From: Haloarcula sp. CBA1127
GTDB lineage: Archaea; Halobacteriota; Halobacteria; Halobacteriales; Haloarculaceae
DNA: 64,000 nucleotides
NCBI RefSeq assembly: GCF_001485575.1
Contig: NZ_BCNB01000006.1
Coordinates: forward strand, 2,108,001-2,172,000
Direction: 5' to 3'
The position numbers and the translations under genes are program-made. Position 1 is the first letter of the stretch, and each line of letters starts with the position of its first letter. This document shows positions 26,797 to 34,873 of this stretch, piece after piece. The notes under the pieces were generated by a model that saw only the letters and a list, made by a program, of their open reading frames with translations, made no database searches and had not been told where the DNA came from.

Positions 26797-28128
26797 TTAC
26801 GCTCCGCCTCCTGGCTGGGCGCTGCCATTCGGCCGGCGCGCTGCGACGGCGAAGGCGTAATCGAGGATGAGCGGCAGCGGTGTCCCACGTCGCCAGTCGA
26901 TTGTCCGGGCCCCGGACGCCTGACACCGCGCCAGACGGGTCCGACGGCGGACGTGCTCGTACTGTCCGCTGACGGTGCTCGCCGCGGTTACGTCCGTCGA
27001 GAGCACGGTTCGCTGGCAATCGAACGCCGCCCACGACGCCATTGCAGTGACTGGCGCGTCGTCGAGCAACGGCGATACGAGCACCAGCTGGCAGCGGGGT
27101 CCGGCCACCTCCATCACTTTCCGGAACTGCCGCTGGGTGTCGGCCTCGTCTGCTTGACCACCAGCCGGGTCGCTCTCGGCAGCATCGGCAGCGGCTCGCA
27201 GTCGTTCGACAGCCAGCGACCGCTGGTTGGGTCCGTCGCCTGGCTGGAGCCAGGTCAGTCCCGCTGGACCGTTGCCGTCGATGCCGACGACTGCTAGCCC
27301 GACTTCGTGGCCGGCATCCAGCAGCGATGTCAGTGCGTGCGTCGTCGCGTATGCGCCGAGCTCGACCGCCGTCGGGCGACCGGGCCCGGCGGTCACCCGC
27401 GCCGGCGAACGGGCGTCGACGACGAACACGACCGTCGTCGACACCCACTGCTCGTAGTTGACCGTCGACAGCTCTCCGCGCTTCGCGTACCCGCGCCAGT
27501 CGATGCGGCCGGCCGGGTCACCGCGCTGATACTCCCGCGTCGAGTGAAAGGTGAAGCCATCCCCGGGGGCGTCGGTGGTGAGTTGGCCCACCCGGTCGGT
27601 CCCCTGGTCGGACAGCGGCGGCGCCGGGGCGTCAAGCTGGCACACCAGCCTGTCGTCGCCTTCCACCTGTTGTGTCTCAGTCACGACCTCGCCGGCACCC
27701 GTGCCCCGGACGCGGAACCGCGGCTCGTCGAAGTCGTGTTCGCCCCGGCGGGCGATGAGGGTGTATTCGAGCGTCAGCGATTCGCCAGCAGCAAGCGTCT
27801 CGCCGCCGCGTGGCGACCCATCCAGCACTGCGAGGTCAGTCGGAACGCCGTCAACGACTCGGATGTCCGACAGCGTCTGCTGGCCGCTGTTTGTCACCGT
27901 TAGCTGAACTTCCACAGGGTGCCCCGGGGGCGCTGGCGTCGGGTCGACCGCCCGCGATACGACGAGTGCTTCCGGGACAGCAGCGGTCGACAGGACTCCG
28001 TAGGCCAGATACGAAAGCGGGAGTGTCGCGGCCAGCAGCAGTGTCCCGCTCCCCTCCCAGATACCCGCTCCGGCGAGTGCCAGCGCGGCGACGATAGCGC
28101 CGCGCCACCGCGTGGCTCGTCGCCCCAT
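26797..28128 (-). CDS. DUF58 domain-containing protein (VWA-like)
   Basis: This 443-residue protein has two N-terminal membrane helices (about 9-45), an extracytoplasmic beta domain with APPGHPVEVQLTVTNSGQQT, and a DUF58 module marked by REYQRGDPAGRIDWRGYAKRGEL. A VWA-like fold follows, with VFVVDARSPARV at the site of the MIDAS motif. DARSP is a weakened DxSxS, so metal binding is uncertain. DUF58 proteins are standard partners of MoxR ATPases. The ATG at 28128 overlaps the upstream stop by one base (TGATG), which fixes the start. It is followed directly by the DUF7519-like gene. Confidence 0.85.
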   Translation of the reverse strand: MGRRATRWRGAIVAALALAGAGIWEGSGTLLLAATLPLSYLAYGVLSTAAVPEALVVSRAVDPTPAPPGHPVEVQLTVTNSGQQTLSDIRVVDGVPTDLAVLDGSPRGGETLAAGESLTLEYTLIARRGEHDFDEPRFRVRGTGAGEVVTETQQVEGDDRLVCQLDAPAPPLSDQGTDRVGQLTTDAPGDGFTFHSTREYQRGDPAGRIDWRGYAKRGELSTVNYEQWVSTTVVFVVDARSPARVTAGPGRPTAVELGAYATTHALTSLLDAGHEVGLAVVGIDGNGPAGLTWLQPGDGPNQRSLAVERLRAAADAAESDPAGGQADEADTQRQFRKVMEVAGPRCQLVLVSPLLDDAPVTAMASWAAFDCQRTVLSTDVTAASTVSGQYEHVRRRTRLARCQASGARTIDWRRGTPLPLILDYAFAVAARRPNGSAQPGGGA

Positions 28129-29054
28129 CAGTCCTGCACCTCCATCACATCGCCCCAATCGGCCCCGTCGGTCGCTGTAGTACTCGTTCCGTCATCGTCA
28201 ACCAGCGCCGTCCCGCCAGTTTCCGGTTCACTGCTGGTCGCGCCGTCCGCGGCAGTTCCGTCCCTGTCGACGCGGGCATCTTCAGACGCGCCGTCTGCGC
28301 TGGCCTCGATGTCTTCCCGCTCGGGAATCGACCCGTCGACGGCCCGCTGGAGGCTCCCGTCAGCCGCCCGCTGCAGGTCGGCGACTGCTGGGGCGACGAC
28401 TGGCACCGGACGCGGCGCTCGCTGGCCGACCACTGTCGGCAACGCGTCGTCGGCCGCAACGCTGACTGCCGCCATTGCCCGCGCACACCGCTTTCGGACG
28501 GCTTTTTCGGGAAACAGCCAGGCCCGGAGGCGCGCGCGAAACGGCCGGTCCGGCGGCGTGACGGATTCGTCCAGTACCGCGGCGGCAACCGGGTCGCCCG
28601 TCCAGGTCCCCGCGGCTAGCTGTGCTTTCACCGTGTCGGGGTCGTGACCACCCTGGACCAGTGCCTCCGTGAGTGTCGCCCGAAGTGGTTCCCGAACGGG
28701 GCCGACGCTCTCGTCGACTGAGCCGTCGTCGCGGGCCTGCGCAACCGCCGCTTCAACGCGTTCTGCGAGTTCGGTTCCGGAGACGGCGTCGTCTGTCGGT
28801 GTCGTCTCCAGATACTCTCTGGTGAATCTGTCGTCACCAGCCCACGGCGACGGTGATATCTCGGGGTCGTCGGGCGTCCGCAAAAGCTTCCAGAAGGCTA
28901 CGAGCACGCAGACGAGGAGGACGAGGATACCCGCCGCACCCGGCCCGGAATCCGCCGGCTCTGGCGTCCCTATCAGCCCGATAACCGCGCCGGCAGCCAC
29001 GAGTAGCAGGCCACACAGCACGGCGATTGCCAGCCCAACGTGACGACGATTCAC
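28128..29054 (-). CDS. Two-helix membrane protein of the MoxR/DUF58 cluster (DUF7269-like)
   Basis: This 308-residue protein has two N-terminal membrane helices (VGLAIAVLCGLLLVAAGAVIGLI and AAGILVLLVCVLVAFW) and then a cytoplasmic-looking helical domain (about 70-220) with TELAERVEAAVAQARDDGS and RLRAWLFPEKAVRKRCARAM. A disordered acidic tail of about 80 residues ends the protein. It overlaps the DUF4129 gene by four bases and the DUF58 gene by one, so all three are coupled. I recognise it only as the family usually found in this position in haloarchaea (probably DUF7269). The molecular role is unknown. Confidence 0.75.
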   Translation of the reverse strand: MNRRHVGLAIAVLCGLLLVAAGAVIGLIGTPEPADSGPGAAGILVLLVCVLVAFWKLLRTPDDPEISPSPWAGDDRFTREYLETTPTDDAVSGTELAERVEAAVAQARDDGSVDESVGPVREPLRATLTEALVQGGHDPDTVKAQLAAGTWTGDPVAAAVLDESVTPPDRPFRARLRAWLFPEKAVRKRCARAMAAVSVAADDALPTVVGQRAPRPVPVVAPAVADLQRAADGSLQRAVDGSIPEREDIEASADGASEDARVDRDGTAADGATSSEPETGGTALVDDDGTSTTATDGADWGDVMEVQD

Positions 29055-31291
29055 GCTTCGTCCTCCTGCTCGTCGCTTGCGCTCACCAGCGCATCGTACG
29101 CGCTACGGGCCTGTTCACGCCGGCTATCGCTCGAATAGCCGCCGTATTCGACGTCTCGGAACGCCTCTGTCAGTGCTTCGACGGGTGCCCTCGGGAGGCC
29201 GCTGTCGATTGCGGCCCGGGACACCTCGCCGGGCGTCCGCGTCCGCCAGTGTCCGGGGACGACGTGCCTGGCGAACGCACGCCAGATGTCCCGGAGCGAC
29301 GGGAGTGCAGACTCGTCGCCGTCCGACGAGTCAGTGACCGACCCGCTCGATCCGGGGCTAGACGCCGTAGTCGGGCGGTCCGTACCGCCGGCCTGGCCAG
29401 CGATGTAGACACCGACCGCACTCAGTGCCACCCCGGCCCCAGCCACGACGGCACCGGCCGCGTCCCAGCGAACATAGCTCACTGTCACGATGACACACGA
29501 GAATCCGAGCGTTGCAATCCTGCGTGGCGTGCTTTCAGCCCTGGCCACAGTGACCGCTCGATACCCGGCCGACCGGAGCCACCGCTGGAAGCGACGCCAC
29601 AGCCCTGACACCGTCAGCGGCAGCGACGTGAGCCACGTCGCCAGACGGACGGCCAGTCGTCGGCCCATGCTCAGCGTGGCTTCGATACGGCCGACGAGCC
29701 AGAGTGCCGTTCGCCGGGTCCACTGAACGACGCGGGCGACGAAGCCAGCCGCCGTTTCACCGCCGTTCTTGATCGCGTATGCGACCGCCTGTCCGCCCGA
29801 GAGAGCAGCCGTCCGATAGTGATACAGCGCGGCGACGCCGACGACTGCGAGCGCGACGACCAGCCCGTCGCGTTCCCAGAGTACACCGATGACAAACAGC
29901 GAATCGAAGATTGTCCAGAGAATACCGACGCCGCGTGCGACCTTGGGAGAGTACATCAGTGCGGCGATAGCGACAGTCACGACGGTTGCCACCAGCAGTA
30001 TCGAACTTACCACGATGGTCCCAGTGTACGCGCCCCAGAGCGTCGTTCTCGCTGTCTGCCTGTCTGTTGCCGCCGTGACGGGAAGCGAGGGGTTTGCTGG
30101 GAGCGAGACGGCAGCAGCGCCGTCAGCGCCAGTCGTTCCCCGGCGCTGGTCGCCGAGCGTGACAGTCGCGTTCTCGACCGGCTCTCCGTTTATCGTGGCG
30201 TTGACAGCGGCCCTGTCACCTGGTACCGGGAGGGTCTTTGCTGGGACAACGCGAACGTGTAAGTTCAGCACGTCGACGCGTGCGGTGCCCTCGAACTCGC
30301 CGCGGGAAACCGTTACTGCGTCGGTATCACTGTCGGGGACTGTCAGCTGATACCGGCCGGCGGTGTCAGTTCGACCGACGATCTCGCCGTTGCGGGCCAC
30401 GGTCGCGTTTCGTACTGGCACGCTGTCGACCGTTGCGACGAGCGGGACAGTCGACCCGGGGTACGGCTCGCCAAGTAGTGTTACGTTGATGCTCCCGCCG
30501 ACACGGTACTGACCGGTGTCGTTGTCGGCCGCTGTCTGCTGGCGTGGGGCCGTCGAACCGACCGTCCCAGATGCGTCAGGAACCGTCCCAAATGCGCCAA
30601 GGGTACTCCGTGCGTGCCCGCCCCCGTTTGAGACTGAGGTGGCCCCACCAAATGACAACACACTCGGTTTCGCGAGGCGGTCAGCAGTTTCAGTGCCCGC
30701 TTCCTCGTACGGCCGACGGTAGAACTGACATGGCTCTGTGCCCGGCGATTCGACCGTTACGTTCAGTTCGCGCTGGTACGGGACCTGTGCGGTCACTTGG
30801 CCGCTCTGGTCAGTCCGGCCGACGTATCGGTCGTTGAACCAGACACGGGTCGCGGCCGCCGGTTCGAGGTCCTGATACACCAGAACGGTGAGTGGGTGAC
30901 CGGCTTTCGGCTCTGATTCGACGAGGACGCCACAGCCGTCCGCAGTGGGCGGGGCGGTATCGCCGGGAATCGGAATCGGCTCTGTTCCTCCCGTGACGCC
31001 GCCGCTCCCACCTCCGTCACGACGTTGTTCCCGCGTGTCGACTGGTGTCTGGGTGTCGGTGACGCTGCCGCCCCCGCCACCGTCGCGGCGTTGTTCCCGC
31101 GTGTCGGCTGGCGTCTGGGTGACTGGCTCAGTGCCGTGACTCCCGTCACCGCCCCCGCTGTTGATCTCGCTTTCAGTGATCGGTGGCGGGGCCAGAAACG
31201 CGGCGACGACCAGCCCAACGAGGCAGAGACTTACCAGTGCCAGTTGCCGCCAGTCGACACCGCCATGGCCGGTCTCGGATGCTGTACCCAC
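29051..31291 (-). CDS. DUF4129 domain-containing membrane protein with beta-sandwich ectodomain
   Basis: This first gene of the minus-strand MoxR cluster encodes about 746 residues. One membrane helix (LALVSLCLVGLVVAAFLA) is followed by a Gly/Thr-rich linker with two near-identical DTREQRRDGGGG repeats, then carboxypeptidase-regulatory-like or Ig-like beta domains (DRYVGRTDQSGQVTAQVPYQ; EIVGRTDTAGRYQLTVPDS). Several membrane helices come next, and a C-terminal DUF4129 domain contains RDVEYGGYSSDSRREQARSAYDAL. DUF4129 usually accompanies transglutaminase-like proteins, but no catalytic Cys-His-Asp set is visible. The GTG at 31291 is supported by GAGGGG seven bases upstream; an ATG at 31432 would add an unlikely cysteine-rich segment. 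Confidence 0.8.
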   Translation of the reverse strand: MGTASETGHGGVDWRQLALVSLCLVGLVVAAFLAPPPITESEINSGGGDGSHGTEPVTQTPADTREQRRDGGGGGSVTDTQTPVDTREQRRDGGGSGGVTGGTEPIPIPGDTAPPTADGCGVLVESEPKAGHPLTVLVYQDLEPAAATRVWFNDRYVGRTDQSGQVTAQVPYQRELNVTVESPGTEPCQFYRRPYEEAGTETADRLAKPSVLSFGGATSVSNGGGHARSTLGAFGTVPDASGTVGSTAPRQQTAADNDTGQYRVGGSINVTLLGEPYPGSTVPLVATVDSVPVRNATVARNGEIVGRTDTAGRYQLTVPDSDTDAVTVSRGEFEGTARVDVLNLHVRVVPAKTLPVPGDRAAVNATINGEPVENATVTLGDQRRGTTGADGAAAVSLPANPSLPVTAATDRQTARTTLWGAYTGTIVVSSILLVATVVTVAIAALMYSPKVARGVGILWTIFDSLFVIGVLWERDGLVVALAVVGVAALYHYRTAALSGGQAVAYAIKNGGETAAGFVARVVQWTRRTALWLVGRIEATLSMGRRLAVRLATWLTSLPLTVSGLWRRFQRWLRSAGYRAVTVARAESTPRRIATLGFSCVIVTVSYVRWDAAGAVVAGAGVALSAVGVYIAGQAGGTDRPTTASSPGSSGSVTDSSDGDESALPSLRDIWRAFARHVVPGHWRTRTPGEVSRAAIDSGLPRAPVEALTEAFRDVEYGGYSSDSRREQARSAYDALVSASDEQEDEA

Positions 31292-31504
31292 TTGTCGCCC
31301 CTCGTAACGTACGCCGGTACCGCGACACCCAACGCTGTTATCATGGATATCCGCGTGAAAGATAATCAATCCCCGGTATGGTCGCCGATAGCAGCGACAG
31401 TCGTGTGGGCACGCTGGCCAGTCCGTACACACGATCTCCCTGCTTCCGCCCGGCGGTCGGGACCGATGGGTTCATTCTGGATCAGGCCGAACGAGGAACT
31501 GACA

Positions 31505-32050
31505 ATGCGCGTTCGCGACTGGCAGGACATTCTCGAAGACGTGATGGAGAGCAATGCCAATCCGGGGGACTGGCGTGCCGTCGGGGGCGACCGCGCGAAC
31601 GGTATTGGTGAGGACATCTACTTCGGTCACCCCGACGCCGGTGTCTACCAGCTCAAGACCTACGCGAAGAACCCCTTCGAGGTACAGGGCGTCGGGTCCC
31701 AGGTCGCCCGCCGTATCGACGACGATATCGACCCGCTGTTTCCAAACGACGGGTCCGGCATTTTCGGCGTCCAGCAGGGACCTGAGGACGAGGACGACGC
31801 CAAAGAGAAGGCCAAGAACCTCGAAACGGTCCTCGAAACGCATGCGGACGCACCGACGTCGCCGCAAGCACTGCTGGAGGACATGATGGACGCGATGGAT
31901 TCCCCAGCCTACGGTCCGATGGAGTTCGATCACCACGACCGACCAGACCAGATGGGCGAGCTCACCGAGACGTTCGAGGAAGCGGAGGAACTACTCGATG
32001 CGGAGTTCGAGGACGTTATCGAGGAAGACGTAGAGCGGGGCTTCTACTGA
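31505..32050 (+). CDS. Conserved acidic haloarchaeal protein of unknown function
   Basis: This soluble, very acidic protein has 181 residues. The N-terminal half (DWQDILEDVMESNANPGDWRAVGGDR to YQLKTYAKNPFEVQGVGSQVARRIDDDIDP) looks like a compact alpha/beta domain. The C-terminal half is helical and Glu-rich (ELTETFEEAEELLDAEFEDVIEEDVERGFY). There are no cysteines, membrane segments or catalytic motifs that I recognise. The ATG at 31505 follows GAGGAACTGACA, a weak Shine-Dalgarno-like stretch. The open frame extends far upstream but only antisense to the DUF4129 gene. The next gene starts 40 bases later and may share its message. Confidence 0.75.
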   Translation: MRVRDWQDILEDVMESNANPGDWRAVGGDRANGIGEDIYFGHPDAGVYQLKTYAKNPFEVQGVGSQVARRIDDDIDPLFPNDGSGIFGVQQGPEDEDDAKEKAKNLETVLETHADAPTSPQALLEDMMDAMDSPAYGPMEFDHHDRPDQMGELTETFEEAEELLDAEFEDVIEEDVERGFY

Positions 32051-32090
32051 TGCCCGAACCGACGCGCGCTACCGGGCTCGGGGGTCGCTA

Positions 32091-32426
32091 ATGGTCGGCC
32101 CCTCGATGACGGACGACGACCGGCGACGCTTTCTCAGATACACGCAGGTCGGGTTCGCACTTCTCATCGGCGTCTCGATGGGGCTAGTGACGATGTACGG
32201 TGGTGCCGAACTGCTGACCGTACTCGGGATTTTCGTTGGTGGAACCGCCGTCGGTGGCGCGCTCGCGTGGTACATCATCCCAGAGAGTATCGCGGAAACG
32301 CCGTACGAGTCAGTCGACAGGGGTCCGAAACCCGGCGCAAAAATGAAGCAACGTCGGCAGGAAAACGACGGCTCCGGACAGCGGGCATCCGAGGACGACG
32401 GCCGACTCTCACAGAACCGCGACTAG
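32091..32426 (+). CDS. Small two-helix membrane protein
   Basis: This 111-residue protein has two transmembrane helices (VGFALLIGVSMGLVTMYGG and LLTVLGIFVGGTAVGGALAWYIIP) and a polar C-terminal tail of about 45 residues with a basic patch (KPGAKMKQRRQ). I do not recognise a family. GGGGGTC eight bases before the ATG at 32091 supports this start; an in-frame ATG five codons later is an alternative. Its stop overlaps the end of the convergent ribbon-helix-helix gene by four bases. Confidence 0.7.
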   Translation: MVGPSMTDDDRRRFLRYTQVGFALLIGVSMGLVTMYGGAELLTVLGIFVGGTAVGGALAWYIIPESIAETPYESVDRGPKPGAKMKQRRQENDGSGQRASEDDGRLSQNRD

Positions 32427-32650
32427 AGGAAATCGTCCTGCATCGCTGGGTCCTGCTGTTCGGAGGCCGTCTGGTCGAAAATCTCTTCGTCGAGCGTCTC
32501 GGTCTCTTCCGTCGTGGTATTGTAGGCCGATATCCCTCGCTTCAAGAGGTCTTCGACGGCCTGGTCGCGGTTGAGGAACTCGCCCTGTTCGACGAGTCGC
32601 TGGATGTCCGAATCCACCTGGTCCGGAAGTGACACCTTGATCTTGCTCAC
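32423..32650 (-). CDS. Ribbon-helix-helix (CopG-like) DNA-binding protein
   Basis: This 75-residue protein begins MSKIKVSLPDQVDSDIQRLVEQGEFLNRDQAVEDLLKRGI. This is a beta strand followed by two helices with the spacing of CopG/Arc/MetJ regulators, where the strand pairs in a dimer and reads the DNA major groove. The last third is acidic and probably disordered. TTTTATG about 26 bases before the ATG (near 32674-32680) is a good TATA box for a leaderless message. No toxin gene is adjacent, so an antitoxin role is not supported. It may control itself and the divergent MFS gene through the inverted repeat between them. Confidence 0.8.
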   Translation of the reverse strand: MSKIKVSLPDQVDSDIQRLVEQGEFLNRDQAVEDLLKRGISAYNTTTEETETLDEEIFDQTASEQQDPAMQDDFL

Positions 32651-32684
32651 ACTTGCCGCCTATACTGTTCGGACATAAAAACCC

Positions 32685-32705
32685 ACCCCTGCTTTTGGGA
32701 GGGGT
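32685..32705 (+). promoter_or_regulatory. Inverted repeat in the RHH/MFS divergent promoter
   Basis: ACCCCT (32685-32690) and AGGGGT (32700-32705) are perfect complements separated by nine bases. They lie just upstream of the RHH gene TATA box and about 20 bases before the MFS start, and are a candidate operator. Confidence 0.45.
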
Positions 32706-32724
32706 CAAAAAGGCGCACGCGTAG

Positions 32725-34074
32725 ATGCGCGGAACCGTCACACACTTGCCGGCGGCAGACACGAACCACAGTGTGAACGCGAACGACCGAGCGATCACCG
32801 CGCTGGTCATGCTCGCACACGGTCTGGTCCACACCTACGAGATGGCGGTCCCGATATTCGTCGTCATCTGGCTCACCGAGTTCGACCTCATCAACCTCGG
32901 TATCGCACAGTTCGACGTGACGACGGCGACGGTTGGCGTCATCGTGACGCTGGGCTACGGCCTGTTCGGGGCGGGCGCGCTCCCTGGCGGTATCGTCGTC
33001 GACCGAATCGGATCCCGGCGGCTCATCACCGGGTGTCTGCTCGGCATGGGCGGCTCGTACATCCTGCTGGGACTGGCCCCCAGTATGGTCGTCATCGCGC
33101 TGGCGCTTGTCTTCTGGGGGCTCTCGGCCAGCGTCTACCATCCGGCCGGGCTCTCGCTCATCAGCAAAGGCGTCGAACAGCGCGGGACCGGACTGGCCTA
33201 CCACGGTGTCGCCGGCAACCTCGGCATCGGCCTCGGCCCGCTCGTCGCCGCGATTCTCCTGCTGGTCGCCGAGTGGCGGACGGTCGCACTCGTCCTCGGT
33301 GTCCCTGCGTTGCTCGCCGCCGTCTACGCCTCACGGGCGAGTTTCGACGAGACGGCGGCGGTGACGGCTGCGACCGACGGCGGGTCGAAAGCCAGCAGCG
33401 GTATCGACTCGCTTGAGGAGTTCCTCTCGGAGAGCAAGCATCTGCTGGCCGGGAGCTTCCTGCTGGTGTTCGTCGTCGTCATGTGCTCGGGGCTGTACTA
33501 CCGCGGCGTCCTCACGTTCCTCCCGGAACTCCTGCGAGACCTGCCGGGCTTCGAGCCCATCCCGATAGAGACGCTGTTGCCTCCCGGCGTCCTGTCCGCG
33601 CTCGGTATCGAGGCCGGGACGGGCCAGACGCTCAAGCCACAGGACTACTTCTACGCCGGCCTGTTGCTCATCGGCGTGTTCGGCCAGTACGCCGGCGGCA
33701 AACTGAGCGACCGGATTCCCGTCGAGTACGGCATCGCCGGTTCGTTCCTGGTGCTTGCCGTCCTTGCAGTGCTGTTCGTTCCGGTGTCGGCGATGGGCTT
33801 CGGTCCGCTGGCGGTGCTGGGTGCGCTTCTGGGCGTCGCGCTGTTCGTCGTCCAGCCGATGTATCAGGCCGCTGTCGCGGAGTACACGCCTGCCGGCACG
33901 CGCGGACTCTCGTACGGTTACACGTATCTGGGCGTGTTCGGGGTCGGCGCGCTCGGCGGCGGGCTGGCCGGGTCGATTCTGGCCTTTGCGAACGCGACGG
34001 CGCTGTTCGGGACGCTCGCCGGCATCGCCCTCGTCGCTGTCCTCGCGGGAATCGTCCTCGCGCGGCGTTCGTGA
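32725..34074 (+). CDS. MFS transporter
   Basis: This major facilitator superfamily permease has 449 residues and about twelve transmembrane segments. The loop between helices 2 and 3 carries PGGIVVDRIGSRRLITG, the MFS motif A equivalent, and the second half repeats it as GGKLSDRIPVEYGIAG. A hydrophilic central loop (about 205-240) separates the two six-helix bundles. The N-terminal ALVMLAHGLVHTYEMAVPIF resembles fosmidomycin-resistance-type (FSR-like) carriers. The substrate is unknown. The start could also be the GTG at 32773, which would remove a polar N-terminal segment of 16 residues. Confidence 0.85.
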   Translation: MRGTVTHLPAADTNHSVNANDRAITALVMLAHGLVHTYEMAVPIFVVIWLTEFDLINLGIAQFDVTTATVGVIVTLGYGLFGAGALPGGIVVDRIGSRRLITGCLLGMGGSYILLGLAPSMVVIALALVFWGLSASVYHPAGLSLISKGVEQRGTGLAYHGVAGNLGIGLGPLVAAILLLVAEWRTVALVLGVPALLAAVYASRASFDETAAVTAATDGGSKASSGIDSLEEFLSESKHLLAGSFLLVFVVVMCSGLYYRGVLTFLPELLRDLPGFEPIPIETLLPPGVLSALGIEAGTGQTLKPQDYFYAGLLLIGVFGQYAGGKLSDRIPVEYGIAGSFLVLAVLAVLFVPVSAMGFGPLAVLGALLGVALFVVQPMYQAAVAEYTPAGTRGLSYGYTYLGVFGVGALGGGLAGSILAFANATALFGTLAGIALVAVLAGIVLARRS

Positions 34075-34144
34075 CTGCCTGAGACCGGGGACAGGCCGTC
34101 GCATCGCTTGCTATTTCTGTCTGTACGATGTACCTGCCTCTCAG

Positions 34145-34831
34145 ATGGACGCTGCAGTCATCGTCCCGGCCTACAACGAGGCGGAGTCGCTGGCCCGCTG
34201 TCTGGCTCCCTTCGAGTCACAGCCTGTCGAACTGGTCGTCGTGGTCGGCGGCGACGACGGCACGGAACAGGTGGCCCGCGACACACCCTTCGTCGACACC
34301 GTCGTTCGGTGCGACGAGGGCGGGGCGGGAATCGCCAGAAACCGCGGAGCCGCGGCCGCGACAGCACCGATTCTGCTGTTCACCGATGCCGATACGGTGG
34401 TCCCCGAGGACTGGGTCCGTCTGCATCTCAGACACTACACCGACGACGAGGTGGTCGGGGTCGGTGGCCCCGCGCGGCCACTCGAAGACAGCCTCAAGCA
34501 CCGCATGTTGTTCAAGCTGCTGTCGGACTACTGGTATCGGGTGTCGTGGCCGCTGGGCTTCGTCCAGCAACCGGGCTTCAACTGTAGCTTCCGGGCTGAC
34601 GCTTTCGAGGCTGCGGGCGGCTTCGACGAGGACATTCCGTTCATGGAGGACACGGAGCTCTCCCTGCGGATGAAAGAGTACGGCCGAATCGTCTACGACG
34701 CCGACTCCCGCGTGGCCACGTCCGCGCGTAGAGAGGCAGACGAAGGATATCTCTCGCTGTTTGCGAAGTACGTGCGCGGGTACGCAAACCACTACATCCT
34801 CCGCCGGGAGTTCGATGCTGACTACTTCTGA
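34145..34831 (+). CDS. Family 2 glycosyltransferase
   Basis: This 228-residue GT-A fold glycosyltransferase starts with AAVIVPAYNEAESLARCL. The metal-binding motif FTDADTVVPEDW (DxD) and the acceptor-side acidic region GGFDEDIPFMEDTELSLRMKEYG (ED motif) are seen. There is no C-terminal membrane domain, so it acts at the cytoplasmic face, probably on a lipid-linked or nucleotide sugar. CTATTTC about 32 bases upstream of the ATG suggests its own promoter. It is followed 42 bases later by a GT-C transferase, and the pair may act in sequence, with transfer to a lipid carrier and then use outside. Confidence 0.85.
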   Translation: MDAAVIVPAYNEAESLARCLAPFESQPVELVVVVGGDDGTEQVARDTPFVDTVVRCDEGGAGIARNRGAAAATAPILLFTDADTVVPEDWVRLHLRHYTDDEVVGVGGPARPLEDSLKHRMLFKLLSDYWYRVSWPLGFVQQPGFNCSFRADAFEAAGGFDEDIPFMEDTELSLRMKEYGRIVYDADSRVATSARREADEGYLSLFAKYVRGYANHYILRREFDADYF

Positions 34832-34873
34832 GAAGGGCAGCCTTTTCAACACACACCCCGGAGCAGTGACACG

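Noticed and set aside
32423-32650. Antitoxin of a toxin-antitoxin pair
   Set aside because: The ribbon-helix-helix protein has no adjacent small toxin gene; the neighbours are a two-helix membrane protein and an MFS transporter.
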